A DNA stretch of 64,000 bases, from the NCBI GenBank assembly GCA_963666295.1, contig OY762707.1:186001-250000 (forward strand), written 5' to 3'. Shown here piece by piece: positions 41,802 through 51,996 of this stretch (position 1 is its first letter; each line of letters begins with the position of its first letter). Source of the DNA: QZKY01 sp963666295. GTDB taxonomy: Bacteria; Pseudomonadota; Gammaproteobacteria; Burkholderiales; Burkholderiaceae_D. A program made the translations under genes and the position numbers. The notes below the pieces were generated by a model, which saw nothing but the letters and a program-made list of their open reading frames with translations, searched no databases and was not told the DNA's origin.

Positions 41802-43598
41802 ATGACCACAACAAACCATAGCCCAAGCATCTCCTTGAGATATTTGCCGTCCCTGGCGCTGATTTATGGTTTGATGCTTTGGCTATTGCTTTTCTGGCCT
41901 TTTCACGCGCTCGCGCAGGGCATGCAGTACGAGGTAGAAATAATTGCGTCGCAAGAGATTTCAGCGCTGTTAAAAGACAATCTTCAGCTGATTCGCTGGC
42001 GCGGCAATGCGTACATTGATCCGTTTCAGCTAAAAAGGCTCTACCGTGAAGCCCCTACTGAAATACGCAAACTGGTTGCCACCGAAGGCTACTATTCTCC
42101 GAAAATCAAGGCGCATCTCGAAAAGCGCAATGACACAACACATATCCGCTTTCAGGTAGATACTGGACAACCGTCGCGCATTGACACCATCGACCTGATC
42201 TTCAAGGGAGCCATCACGTCCCAGCAAGCCGCCGAAAAGCCTGATTTGGCACAATTACGCAAAAACTGGACGCTTTCCCGTGGCAGCGTTTTTCGCCACG
42301 AAGACTGGGAAACTGCCAAGAACGCACTATTAAGGCAGGTGAGAAAAATCCGTTACCCGAAGGCCAGCCTGATTGAGTCACAGGCAACCGTAAACCCCGA
42401 AACACAGCAGGTGGCATTGAAAGTGGTGGTCGACAGTGGAGAACCCGTTCGTTTTGGAGAAATCCAGATCGAAGGACTAAAGCGCTATCCAGAAAAAACT
42501 GTATTGGCCAAGAAGGGACGCCTTAAAACCGGAGAGGTCTACCGGGAGAGCGCACTGCTCCGCTGGCAATCACGCCTGCTAGATAGCGGCTATTTTCGGA
42601 CAGCGGAAGTCTCAGCCGACGTGACAGCCAACTCCGCAATTGCGCCCGTCAAGGTCAGGTTGACCGAATATGAGCGCAAGAACCTTGGACTGGGCCTGGG
42701 TTACAGCACCAATACCGGTAATCGCGCAGTGGCGTCATACGAAGATTTATCCTTGTTCGGCAGTGAATTGAGGTTAAAAAGTGCGTTATCGCTCGAGACC
42801 AAGAAGCAAACATTGAATGCCAACATATTGCTGCCTGAAGCACCAAATAGCCATCGTGACAGCTTTGGCGGCCTGTATGAACGCACCGATATTGAAGGTG
42901 AGGTGGTCCGTCTTGCCAGTATCAACGCGCAACGCGTCTGGGGAACACCGCGTCTGGAATATGGCTTGAAGCTGGAATACCTGAACGAACAGCAAACTCT
43001 TGATGGGTTCGATGCCAGCCACAGCCAGGCGCTTCCGCTGACCTATTTTGTCACCTGGCGTCAACTGGATAGCCGACTTGCGCCCAGACGCGGCTTTGCA
43101 CTGCAAGCGCAACTTGGTGCGGCGCTCGCTCCCCTGCTGACTGACCGCAGCTTCGTGCGCCCATACCTGAAAGGAATCTTTTATCAGCCACTTGGAGAAA
43201 AAGACCAGCTGGTCATGCGAGGCGAGCTTGGCGCCGTGATCGCTGATAGGAGTGATGGGGTGCCAGCAAGCGTGCAGTTTCGTGCCGGTGGCGACCAGTC
43301 AGTACGCGGCTACGCCTACCAGAGTTTGGGTACAGAACGCGGAACAGCAGTTGACCCGGCGCGCTATCTGGCAACGGCCAGCATCGAGTATCAGCACTGG
43401 TTCCAGCCCCGGTGGGGTGCAGCCCTGTTTGTCGATGCAGGCAATGCCACGGATAGCTTCAGCCGGCTGGATCCGGCCTTGGGCTATGGCGTTGGCGGGC
43501 GCTGGCGAAGTCCTATCGGCCCGATCAGCGTCGATCTCGCCTACGGACGTCGAACCGAAGAATACCGAATTCACTTTTCCCTGGGGTTTACCTTCTGA
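41802..43598 (+). CDS. tamA: Translocation and assembly module outer-membrane protein TamA
   Basis: Omp85-family beta-barrel of the outer membrane that works with TamB in autotransporter assembly and lipid traffic. The 598 residues begin with a signal peptide ending near AQG, continue with POTRA domains (for example VRFGEIQIEGLKRYPE), and finish with the barrel. The barrel carries the lid-lock motif VRGYAYQSLG and a C-terminal phenylalanine (FSLGFTF). The stop overlaps the tamB start by one base. Confidence 0.94.
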   Translation: MTTTNHSPSISLRYLPSLALIYGLMLWLLLFWPFHALAQGMQYEVEIIASQEISALLKDNLQLIRWRGNAYIDPFQLKRLYREAPTEIRKLVATEGYYSPKIKAHLEKRNDTTHIRFQVDTGQPSRIDTIDLIFKGAITSQQAAEKPDLAQLRKNWTLSRGSVFRHEDWETAKNALLRQVRKIRYPKASLIESQATVNPETQQVALKVVVDSGEPVRFGEIQIEGLKRYPEKTVLAKKGRLKTGEVYRESALLRWQSRLLDSGYFRTAEVSADVTANSAIAPVKVRLTEYERKNLGLGLGYSTNTGNRAVASYEDLSLFGSELRLKSALSLETKKQTLNANILLPEAPNSHRDSFGGLYERTDIEGEVVRLASINAQRVWGTPRLEYGLKLEYLNEQQTLDGFDASHSQALPLTYFVTWRQLDSRLAPRRGFALQAQLGAALAPLLTDRSFVRPYLKGIFYQPLGEKDQLVMRGELGAVIADRSDGVPASVQFRAGGDQSVRGYAYQSLGTERGTAVDPARYLATASIEYQHWFQPRWGAALFVDAGNATDSFSRLDPALGYGVGGRWRSPIGPISVDLAYGRRTEEYRIHFSLGFTF

Positions 43599-46500
43599 TG
43601 CGTCGCCGCCTGATTATCAGTCTTGTCATGGTGCCTCTGTTTATGGGGATTCTTGCACTATGGCTGGCCAGCAGCGAAATGGCCTTGCAATGGGCGGCGA
43701 AAAGCGTGTCAGAAGCCAGCAATGGCACGGTGACCGTGACCGGCTTGACAGGTTCTTTGGCAAATACGCTACGAGTTGAGCAACTGCGTTATCAAACCCC
43801 TGAGCAGACTGTCCAGATCGAACATGCTGAAATGACCTGGTCGCCGATACAACTGCTGCTCGGACGCGTCGTAGTAGACCACTTGTCGGCAAAGGCCGTC
43901 ACGGTTGAGCGTCTGAAACCTTCCGGCGAACCCATCAAATTACCGAAAAGGGTGAGGTCGCCCCTCGATTTGCACATTGAGCAGACGCGCATCAGCAGAC
44001 TCACTCTCATCAGCGAGAGTTCGCGTACCGAATTGCGTGATCTGCGATTCCGCCTTGTTGGCGACAATAGGCGATGGCAACTGCACGACTTCGGCGTTGA
44101 TACGGCATACGGAAAAATCAGTGGCGCAACGACAATCGGCACCTCGCGTCCATTTCGACTCGATGGCGCGTTTCAATTTTCCAATGAAGAAGTTCAAGCA
44201 AGTGCAAAACTCGGTGGCAGTCTTGAAGACCCGTCGGTCGCGCTGAATTTTTCCGGCTATGGCGCGAATGGTCAAGCGACACTGGATGCGAAACCTTTTG
44301 ATAGTGTCCCATTGCGCTCACTTGAAATAAATGCGCAAAGCATCAACCCCGCCAGAATACAGTCGGAATGGCCGCAGGCAGATTTGCGCCTTGTCATGAA
44401 CGCCAAGGCTGGAAATGATGGCCTCTTGAATGGTGCACTGACCCTCACGAATTCCCAGTACGGCACGCTCGACCAAAATAAGTTGCCATTTCAATCCGCC
44501 AAGGCCCAACTGGCCGGCACGGTGCATGCCGCACGTCTGGATAACATCCTGCTTGATTTGGGCCAGGCAGGGGAATTTACCGGCGACAGCCAGGCGATCA
44601 AGGGCAAAACCGTACTCACCCTGCGCACCCAAAAATTTGATCTGAACGGCATCAGCAGCAAGCTGGTTCGCACCGCCATCGCCGGAGACATTGTGCTGAC
44701 CAGTAAAGGTGATGCGCAAACACTGGATGCCCGGCTCGGACAGAAAGATCTGCGGCTAAATGTGAAGGCGGCTCGAGAGGCACAGCTCTTGCGTCTGGAA
44801 CAGGCAAAACTGCGTGCGGGCAACGGGGAAGTGCATCTCTCGGGAAAAATGCAACTGGCCGAGAAAAACCCCTTTGTGTTCGATGGCACGATGCGGAACT
44901 TCAATCCTGCAAAGCTCGGCGCCTATCCGAACGCCGACCTAAACCTGGATTTCGGACTGCAAGGGATACTGTCGCCGCAATGGCTGCTTGCGCTTAATTA
45001 TGAAATTCGGCCAAGTCGGCTACTCAATCATCCGCTGGCTGGTCGTGGCAGCCTGAAGGTTGACGCGCAACATGTCCACGACGTGCAAGCGCGGCTTGCA
45101 CTGGGTCCAAACAACGTGGCTGCGAACGGCAATTTCGGCTTGCCCGGAGAACGTCTCAAGTGGCAACTCAACGCACCAGAGCTGGCCGTGCTGGGGCATC
45201 AATTCAATGGGGCAATCAACGGCAAGGGAGAACTGGGCGGCACGCCCTCCTCGCCGCATGTTTCTCTACTGCTTGACGGCAAGGAGGTGATGTTCGACGG
45301 ATACGGCGCCAAGACCTTGCGCGCCAGCACCCACATCAGCGAAGGTATAAATGCACCTCTGCAAGCTGATATCACGCTTAGCGGTGCTGTCAGCGAACGC
45401 CTTTCGCTGCAATCGCTACAGGCATCAGCGCGTGGCACACGGCAAAACCACCATCTCCAGCTTGCCGCTCGTCACAAGGATGGCAATTTCAGTGCCGAGG
45501 CAATTGGGGGCTGGCGCTCTGGACGCGGTTGGTCAGGAAAGATTAATACCCTGAAAAATCGGGGCAAATACGCCCTTTCACTCAAGCAGCCGGCATCCCT
45601 CCAGATCGGCCTAGATGGATATACGCTACAGGATATGGTGCTTGGACTGGCCGAAGGCAGTCTTCATATCGACACCTTGAAAAAAACGAAGGCGCACTTT
45701 TCCAGTCGCGGCACGGCAACCGGCGTACCCCTTTCCTGGTTAATCACGCTATCCCCTGATCTTGACGAACGCCTGGACACCGACCTCATTATCGGTGCAG
45801 ATTGGGCGCTTGAAGAAAATCACGCCGTACTCAACGGCAATGTGCATGTTTTTCGGGAAGTCGGCGATATCACGCTGCGGGGGAATATGCCAACCCCCCT
45901 TGGTTTGACGACACTGGACGCACAAATGCAAATCGCAAAGAATTCGCTTCAGGCGAATTTGAAGCTGGCTGGTAAAAATGTTGGCATCATCCAGATGGAC
46001 GCCGCGTCAAAACTGGGAAGAAAACAGGGTGGATGGGCGCTGTCGAAGCAAAGCCCATTGCACCTGGCGGCGAATGCGAACATGCCATCGCTTACATGGT
46101 TGGGCTGGATCAGTGCTGACCGGGGCATTGCGGTTGATGGCAAACTGGCGCTAAGTTTGGTGGGCAACGGCACGATTGGGAAGCCCAATCTTTCCGGCGA
46201 TATTACTGGCGACAATCTGGCCTTGCGATGGGCAGAACAAGGTGTCCATCTGCATGACGGCGTGCTGCGCGCGCAATTAAAAAATGACCGACTGCAAATC
46301 CGGCAAGCCAGCTTTAAAGGAAAAGAGGGAACGCTGCACATCGAAGGCAACGCCGGAATCCAGAATGCGCAACTGATTATGGACCTGCGGCTAATTGCCG
46401 ACAAAATGATGCTCTTGTCACGCCCTGACCGGGTACTAGTCATCAGCGGGAACAGCACGCTTTTACTGGACCATAACCGGCTAACAATAAACGGCAAAAT

Positions 46501-47326
46501 GCAAGCGGATCGTGCCAGGCTGGAATTCCCCGAACTCGAAGACGTCACAATCAGTGAAGATGTCGTGGTCTTGGGGCAAGAACAGATGCAGACGCAAAAA
46601 GCCTTGCCGATCCACTACGATCTCGCATTCAATCTGGGGCGAGACTTCCGCGTCAAGGGCAGTGGGCTGGATGCGCTGCTATCAGGAAGCGTGCAGTTGT
46701 ATTCAACGCAGGACCGGCTACCAAACGCACGCGGCACCATTCAGGTTGACGAAGGCATCTATAAGGCGTACGGACAAAAATTGGCGATCCAGCGTGGCCT
46801 GATTACCTTCAGTGGCCCGATCGAAAATCCGGCACTGAATATTCTGGCAGTACGCAAAGTCCCAAGTCAGATAAACGCGGTTGAAGCGGGTATTTTGGTA
46901 CGCGGCACGGCGCGCTCCCCCAGAGCAAGCCTAGTGTCGTCCCCTGAAGTGCCGGATACCGAGAAATTGTCCTGGCTCGTGCTTGGCAAAGGCACAGACA
47001 TGACGAGCCAGCAGGATTTCAACGTCTTGATGACTGCTGCCAACGCGCTGTTCGGCAGCGACTATGGTGCATCCTTACAGTCTGGTCTGGCCACAGCATT
47101 TGGGGTCGACGAGCTTAGCATTTCAAATGCTGCGGAACTCGACAATGCCATCTTGCAAGTCGGGAAACGCTTGTCGAGGCGTTTTTACCTTCTTTTCGAG
47201 CAAAGCATCAGTGGCGCAACCAGCGTAGCCAAACTGCGCTATGAGCTCTCACGCCGCCTGACCGTGGAAGTTGGAACAGGTACCATGAGCGCGGTGGACA
47301 TTATCTACAATGTACGATTCGATTGA
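43598..47326 (+). CDS. tamB: Translocation and assembly module inner-membrane protein TamB
   Basis: A 1242-residue AsmA-like protein anchored by one N-terminal transmembrane helix. A very long periplasmic beta-groove follows and ends in the DUF490 domain (DTEKLSWLVLGKG, KLRYELSRRLTVEVGTG and a final IIYNVRFD). Members of this family form bridges for phospholipid transport to the outer membrane. It overlaps tamA by one base (TGATG), so the two are translationally coupled. Confidence 0.95.
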   Translation: MRRRLIISLVMVPLFMGILALWLASSEMALQWAAKSVSEASNGTVTVTGLTGSLANTLRVEQLRYQTPEQTVQIEHAEMTWSPIQLLLGRVVVDHLSAKAVTVERLKPSGEPIKLPKRVRSPLDLHIEQTRISRLTLISESSRTELRDLRFRLVGDNRRWQLHDFGVDTAYGKISGATTIGTSRPFRLDGAFQFSNEEVQASAKLGGSLEDPSVALNFSGYGANGQATLDAKPFDSVPLRSLEINAQSINPARIQSEWPQADLRLVMNAKAGNDGLLNGALTLTNSQYGTLDQNKLPFQSAKAQLAGTVHAARLDNILLDLGQAGEFTGDSQAIKGKTVLTLRTQKFDLNGISSKLVRTAIAGDIVLTSKGDAQTLDARLGQKDLRLNVKAAREAQLLRLEQAKLRAGNGEVHLSGKMQLAEKNPFVFDGTMRNFNPAKLGAYPNADLNLDFGLQGILSPQWLLALNYEIRPSRLLNHPLAGRGSLKVDAQHVHDVQARLALGPNNVAANGNFGLPGERLKWQLNAPELAVLGHQFNGAINGKGELGGTPSSPHVSLLLDGKEVMFDGYGAKTLRASTHISEGINAPLQADITLSGAVSERLSLQSLQASARGTRQNHHLQLAARHKDGNFSAEAIGGWRSGRGWSGKINTLKNRGKYALSLKQPASLQIGLDGYTLQDMVLGLAEGSLHIDTLKKTKAHFSSRGTATGVPLSWLITLSPDLDERLDTDLIIGADWALEENHAVLNGNVHVFREVGDITLRGNMPTPLGLTTLDAQMQIAKNSLQANLKLAGKNVGIIQMDAASKLGRKQGGWALSKQSPLHLAANANMPSLTWLGWISADRGIAVDGKLALSLVGNGTIGKPNLSGDITGDNLALRWAEQGVHLHDGVLRAQLKNDRLQIRQASFKGKEGTLHIEGNAGIQNAQLIMDLRLIADKMMLLSRPDRVLVISGNSTLLLDHNRLTINGKMQADRARLEFPELEDVTISEDVVVLGQEQMQTQKALPIHYDLAFNLGRDFRVKGSGLDALLSGSVQLYSTQDRLPNARGTIQVDEGIYKAYGQKLAIQRGLITFSGPIENPALNILAVRKVPSQINAVEAGILVRGTARSPRASLVSSPEVPDTEKLSWLVLGKGTDMTSQQDFNVLMTAANALFGSDYGASLQSGLATAFGVDELSISNAAELDNAILQVGKRLSRRFYLLFEQSISGATSVAKLRYELSRRLTVEVGTGTMSAVDIIYNVRFD

Positions 47327-47397
47327 CTTGAGCAAATCTGGCAAAAGTATCAGCCAGTCCACCAAAAAAGATAAAGCTCCCATGCGAAACAATAGCG

Positions 47398-48195
47398 CTA
47401 TAAAGCTTGATCCATTTCCGAAGGGCGATCATTCATCATACGAATAACCCGCTGCGGATAGGGGATTTCGACATTTTGCTCTTTTAGCGTTCGCCAAATG
47501 GCACGGTTAACATCCGAGCGCACGGCCCAACTCCCATTTTCCGGGTCGCTATGATAAAACCCGATTCTTAACTCCAGTCCATCCGCACCAAAGTTATACA
47601 AATAAGCAATCGGGCGGTATATGCGCGACACGCGCGGCACTTGACTCACAACATCTTCCAGCAGTCCTAGCAAAGGTTCAACATCAGTCTGATAACCGAC
47701 AGACACGTCGGTATGAACCCAAACATGCTGATCACTCAAGGAATGGTTCTTCACAGCACCCGAAACGAGCATCTCATTTGGAATTACGGACTCGACGCCA
47801 TCCAGGCCTTTCAACACACTAAAACGGGTGTTTATTTGCGTGACTTCACCGTAATACTGATCAACCTCGATCATGTCGCCAATTTCAAGGCTGCGATCAA
47901 ACAAAATAATGAAACCTGAAACATAGTTGCTGGCAATCTTTTGCAAACCAAACCCCAAACCAACACCGAGCGCGCCGCCGAATACCGACAACACAGTCAA
48001 ATTGATGCCAACGGCAGACAGGCTGATAAGCACCGCCACAAGCACCAAAACCGCTCGCATTATGCGCGACAAGGCAACGCGCATTGAAGAGTGCACATTT
48101 GGCATGCGCATTAAATAGCGCTCAAAAATTGCAGAGCCCCATATCGCCGCCACGAGCAACACAACAACCGATGAGGTCGCTTGCGCTATTGTCAT
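47398..48195 (-). CDS. MscS-type mechanosensitive channel, C-terminal part (split gene)
   Basis: A 265-residue product holding the pore helix and beta domain of an MscS-family channel: VFGGALGVGLGFGLQKIASNYVSGFIILFDRSLEIGDMIEV is the family core, followed by the cytoplasmic alpha/beta cage. Whole relatives carry more N-terminal membrane helices, which here are encoded in another frame directly upstream (48195-48704) with a TAATG junction. It is either a frameshifted single gene or a coupled pair; no ribosome site supports a separate start at 48195. Confidence 0.85.
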   Translation of the reverse strand: MTIAQATSSVVVLLVAAIWGSAIFERYLMRMPNVHSSMRVALSRIMRAVLVLVAVLISLSAVGINLTVLSVFGGALGVGLGFGLQKIASNYVSGFIILFDRSLEIGDMIEVDQYYGEVTQINTRFSVLKGLDGVESVIPNEMLVSGAVKNHSLSDQHVWVHTDVSVGYQTDVEPLLGLLEDVVSQVPRVSRIYRPIAYLYNFGADGLELRIGFYHSDPENGSWAVRSDVNRAIWRTLKEQNVEIPYPQRVIRMMNDRPSEMDQAL

Positions 48196-48704
48196 TAACG
48201 AAATTTGCTAACGCCAATAACAATCACCTGCTCCCTCAGAAAATGCACCAGTTCAGGCCATAGGCCAGTGATATAAAGTGCAAACCAAGAAAGAACCAGA
48301 ACGGAAAAAATGCGTTCCATTATTTGCAGAAAGTGGCCAACACTGCCCGTTTTGGTAACCACTGGCTGCAAAGCAAAAAACAATAAGCGAATCATGCACA
48401 TCACAAGTATTAGCATGATGGCAGCATGCAGCAAAGGAGTTTGCTGCCATTGCGACAACAACACCTTGGAAGTAAATGCCAAAATTAGTGCGAAAAGCGT
48501 TGAAAGAAAACGGGCAAAACTGTTTCGCTTTAGGCGTGCCCATATCTTGCCATCTGGAATGGCGATAATTAGGCGTTGGATCAAGTGCGCAAACAACTTG
48601 CCCAGAACCATGGAAAAAAAGATCGTGCCAAACTCCCACAGCATTTCTGGCTGACCTAAATTACTCCAGATTTTATGCAGCGGACTGGAAAAAAAAGCAT
48701 TCAT
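48195..48704 (-). CDS. MscS-type channel, N-terminal membrane part (split gene)
   Basis: A 169-residue hydrophobic product with about four transmembrane helices and no channel core. It ends VIVIGVSKFR and stops at TAA, overlapping the ATG of the C-terminal part. One more A in the AAATTT run at 48201-48206 would join the frames as GVSKISLMTIAQA, a sequence expected in intact relatives. I read it as the front of one gene broken by a single-base change. Confidence 0.75.
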   Translation of the reverse strand: MNAFFSSPLHKIWSNLGQPEMLWEFGTIFFSMVLGKLFAHLIQRLIIAIPDGKIWARLKRNSFARFLSTLFALILAFTSKVLLSQWQQTPLLHAAIMLILVMCMIRLLFFALQPVVTKTGSVGHFLQIMERIFSVLVLSWFALYITGLWPELVHFLREQVIVIGVSKFR

Positions 48705-48778
48705 ATCATCACTTTAAATGGGCACGCAGAAAAAGTGCCGGCTCGACAAAGACGAGTAGCTTACATTGGTTTACCAGT

Positions 48779-48813
48779 TAAAAAGCCTGCAATCATGAAC
48801 TTGCAGGCTTTTT
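48779..48813 (-). terminator. Intrinsic terminator downstream of clpB
   Basis: AAAAAGCCTGCAA and TTGCAGGCTTTTT pair perfectly around a short loop, giving T-runs on both strands. It lies 22 bases past the clpB stop. Confidence 0.92.
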
Positions 48814-48834
48814 CTGTGCTTCTATGATATCGCC

Positions 48835-51444
48835 TCAAACGGACTTTTTAGCCTCAAACACCAGTTCGCCGTCTTTAGCCTTGATATGCACCGTATCTTT
48901 TGGCCCAAGTGCACCCTCTAGCATCATGCGTGACAAGGGGTTTTCAATTTGTTGCTGAATCGCCCGTTTCAAAGGTCGCGCACCGTAAACCGGATCGAAC
49001 CCCGCCTCGGCAATGATTTGCAGTGCCGAATCTGAAACATCCAGACTGATTTCCATTTTTGCAAGGCGCTGCTCCAGAATCGCTAGCTGTACCCGCGCAA
49101 TCGCGCCAATATTCTTTTCGTCCAGCGCGTGAAACACCACGATCTCGTCAATGCGATTGATGAACTCCGGCCTGAAGTGGGTTTTTACATCGGTCATCAC
49201 CGCCATTTTAATCAGCGACTGCTCTTCACCTTGCATCGCCTGAATGTTGTGCGAACCCAAATTTGAAGTCATCACGATCACGGTATTCTTGAAATCAACT
49301 GTGCGACCCTTGCCATCCGTCATGCGGCCATCGTCCAGCACTTGCAACAATACATTGAACACATCCGCATGCGCTTTTTCAATTTCGTCCAGCAGAATCA
49401 CACTATATGGCTTGCGGCGCACAGCCTCAGTCAGGTATCCCCCCTCCTCATAGCCAACATACCCCGGAGGGGCGCCAATCAGTCTGGCAACTGAGTGCTT
49501 TTCCATGAATTCACTCATATCGATGCGAATTAGCGCATCTTCCGTATCAAACAGGAAGTTCGCCAAGGACTTGCACAATTCGGTCTTGCCGACACCCGTA
49601 GGCCCGAGGAACATGAAGGAGCCGTAGGGACGGCCGGGGTCACTCAAACCGGCACGGGAACGGCGAATGGCTTGTGACACGGCCACAACCGCTTCATCCT
49701 GCCCAACCACCCGCTTGTGCAGCACCTCTTCCATGTGCAACAGCTTGTCACGCTCACCCTGCAGCATTCTGGAGACAGGGATACCCGTGGCACGCGAAAC
49801 CACTTCAGCAATTTCTTCGGCGCCTACCTGTGTCCGCAACAGCTTGGGTGCCGCATTGGCAGAGTCACCCGTTTCTTTCTGCTCATCCTTCTTCGCCTGC
49901 GCTTCCAGTGCTTTTTCCAGTTCCGGCAGCTTGCCATACATCAGCTCGGACATTTTCTGGAAATCGCCGCTCCGACGCGCCTCTTCAACTTGCTGACGCA
50001 TCTTGTCTATCTCTTCCTTGAGATGTTTGGTGCCTTCCACACCCGCTTTTTCGGCTTTTAATACTTCCTCGTAATCCGCGTATTCACGCTCCAGATTGCC
50101 GATTTCTTCCTCAATCAAGCCTAGCCTTTTTTGTGAAGCTTCGTCTTTTTCTTTCTTGACCGCTTCGCGCTCAATTTTCAACTGGATCAGACGGCGCTCA
50201 AGCTTATCCATCACCTCCGGCTTGGAATCGATTTCGATCTTGATCTTGGACGCCGCTTCATCAATCAGATCAATCGCCTTGTCCGGCAAAAAGCGATCGG
50301 TGATGTAACGATGCGAGAGTTCCGCTGCCGCAATAATGGCCGGATCAGTGATATCCACGCCGTGATGAACCTCATACTTTTCCTGCAAGCCCCGCAGAAT
50401 AGCGACCGTGTCTTCCACGCTCGGCTCATCGACCATGACTTTCTGAAAGCGACGTTCCAGCGCAGCATCTTTTTCCACGTATTTGCGAAACTCATCCAGT
50501 GTGGTCGCGCCCACGCAGTGCAACTCTCCCCGTGCCAGCGCGGGTTTGAGCATGTTGCCCGCATCCATTGCGCCTTCGGTTTTACCTGCACCCACCATCG
50601 TGTGAATCTCGTCGATGAACACGATGTTTTGCCCTTCATCCTGTGCCAACTCTTTCAGCACGGCCTTCAGACGTTCTTCAAACTCACCCCGATATTTTGC
50701 ACCCGCGAGCAATGCCGCCATGTCCAGCGACAGCACACGCTTGCCTTTCAGGCTATCCGGCACTTCACCGTTCACGATACGCTGCGCCAAGCCTTCTACA
50801 ATCGCCGTTTTACCCACGCCTGGCTCACCAATCAGTACGGGGTTGTTCTTGGTGCGGCGCTGTAGCACCTGAATCGCACGCCGAATTTCATCGTCCCGGC
50901 CGATCACCGGATCGAGCTTGCCGTTTCTGGCACGCTCGGTCAGATCCAGCGTGTATTTTTTCAGCGCTTCGCGCTGACCTTCCGCATCGGCAGAACTGAC
51001 GCTCGCACCACCTCGCACGGCTTCAATCGCAGCTTCCAGTGCATTGCGCGTCAAACCATTTTCACGCGCCAGCCGCCCGGCTTCAGACTTGTCGTCAGCC
51101 AAAGCCAGCAAAACCATTTCACTGGCAATGAACTGGTCGCCCCGCTTTTGCGATTCGCGGTCCGCCAAATTGAGCAGTGCCATCAGTTCACGACTGACCT
51201 GCATCTCTCCGCCCGTACCGGTCACCTTCGGCAAACGGTCGAACGCCCCTTTCAGCGCTGCCGTCAGCCCACCAACATTTACGCCTGCGCGCTGGAGCAG
51301 TGACTGTGCGCCACCATCTCCCTGCTGCAATAAGGCCACCAGCAAGTGAAGTGGCTCGATATATTGATTGTCGTTGCCTACTGCAAGACTGCTCGCATCG
51401 GAAAGTGCTTCCTGCAATTTAGTCGTTAATTTATCTTGTCGCAT
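48835..51444 (-). CDS. clpB: Disaggregase chaperone ClpB
   Basis: Hexameric AAA+ chaperone that, with DnaK, rescues aggregated proteins after heat stress. The 869 residues have the Clp N domain, first ATPase with Walker A GEPGVGKT, the long coiled-coil M domain (about 410-525), second ATPase with GPTGVGKT, and the C-terminal domain. There is no ClpP-binding loop, as expected. The start at 51444 has a GGAG ribosome site. A heat-shock promoter lies 37 bases upstream and a terminator follows. Confidence 0.97.
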   Translation of the reverse strand: MRQDKLTTKLQEALSDASSLAVGNDNQYIEPLHLLVALLQQGDGGAQSLLQRAGVNVGGLTAALKGAFDRLPKVTGTGGEMQVSRELMALLNLADRESQKRGDQFIASEMVLLALADDKSEAGRLARENGLTRNALEAAIEAVRGGASVSSADAEGQREALKKYTLDLTERARNGKLDPVIGRDDEIRRAIQVLQRRTKNNPVLIGEPGVGKTAIVEGLAQRIVNGEVPDSLKGKRVLSLDMAALLAGAKYRGEFEERLKAVLKELAQDEGQNIVFIDEIHTMVGAGKTEGAMDAGNMLKPALARGELHCVGATTLDEFRKYVEKDAALERRFQKVMVDEPSVEDTVAILRGLQEKYEVHHGVDITDPAIIAAAELSHRYITDRFLPDKAIDLIDEAASKIKIEIDSKPEVMDKLERRLIQLKIEREAVKKEKDEASQKRLGLIEEEIGNLEREYADYEEVLKAEKAGVEGTKHLKEEIDKMRQQVEEARRSGDFQKMSELMYGKLPELEKALEAQAKKDEQKETGDSANAAPKLLRTQVGAEEIAEVVSRATGIPVSRMLQGERDKLLHMEEVLHKRVVGQDEAVVAVSQAIRRSRAGLSDPGRPYGSFMFLGPTGVGKTELCKSLANFLFDTEDALIRIDMSEFMEKHSVARLIGAPPGYVGYEEGGYLTEAVRRKPYSVILLDEIEKAHADVFNVLLQVLDDGRMTDGKGRTVDFKNTVIVMTSNLGSHNIQAMQGEEQSLIKMAVMTDVKTHFRPEFINRIDEIVVFHALDEKNIGAIARVQLAILEQRLAKMEISLDVSDSALQIIAEAGFDPVYGARPLKRAIQQQIENPLSRMMLEGALGPKDTVHIKAKDGELVFEAKKSV

Positions 51445-51480
51445 AATTACTCCAATTTCAGTAATTCCTAATGATTAGGG

Positions 51481-51508
51481 AAATTGGGCCAAAGCGGCTC
51501 ATTTCAAG
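51481..51508 (-). promoter_or_regulatory. Sigma-32 heat-shock promoter of clpB
   Basis: On the minus strand the sequence is CTTGAAA-N13-CCCAATTT. The known consensus is CTTGAAA with 11-16 bases before CCCCATNT; all -35 bases and seven of eight -10 bases match. Confidence 0.85.
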
Positions 51509-51615
51509 CATTATGCAGAGGCAATGCCGTGTACACGTAGATTTACATCAAGCGCAGGCTCGTTCAGGCCACTCGGCAACTCGAGCAAAAGGAAGGAAAA
51601 CCCCAAAGAAGCCGC

Positions 51616-51996
51616 TTAGCTGGTGAGCACACGGTACACCGCAAAGCCGATGATGCAGAAGAGGATTGAGCCGAACAGATGCAAAGAGGAGTGACCCAGG
51701 GCCCACAGATATTCGCCGCGTTGCAGTAGCAATGTCGCTTCCGCTGAAAAAGTGGAAAAGGTCGTTAGCGCACCGAGCATGCCGGTAACGAGAAACAAAC
51801 GCCATTCCGGTGCAATACCCGGATGCACATCAAAAAAAGCCAAAGCCAGACCGATAATCAACCCCCCGCCCCAGTTGGCGACCAGCGTTCCCAAAGGCAA
51901 ATGACTATGCACCTGATTCAGAAAAATGCTCAAGCCCCAACGCGACCAGGCACCCACGGCCGCGCCAAGCCCCACAGCCACAAAACTCATTATCAT
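51616..51996 (-). CDS. crcB: Fluoride exporter CrcB
   Basis: Small four-helix membrane protein of 126 residues (Fluc family) that dimerises to form a fluoride channel. It has GAAVGAWSRWG in helix 1, LVANWGGGLIIGL in helix 2, and the pore motif GALTTFSTFSAE in helix 3. The start overlaps the moaE stop as ATGA. No fluoride riboswitch is visible because the gene is internal to the transcript. ATG 51990 is an alternative start. Confidence 0.92.
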   Translation of the reverse strand: MIMSFVAVGLGAAVGAWSRWGLSIFLNQVHSHLPLGTLVANWGGGLIIGLALAFFDVHPGIAPEWRLFLVTGMLGALTTFSTFSAEATLLLQRGEYLWALGHSSLHLFGSILFCIIGFAVYRVLTS

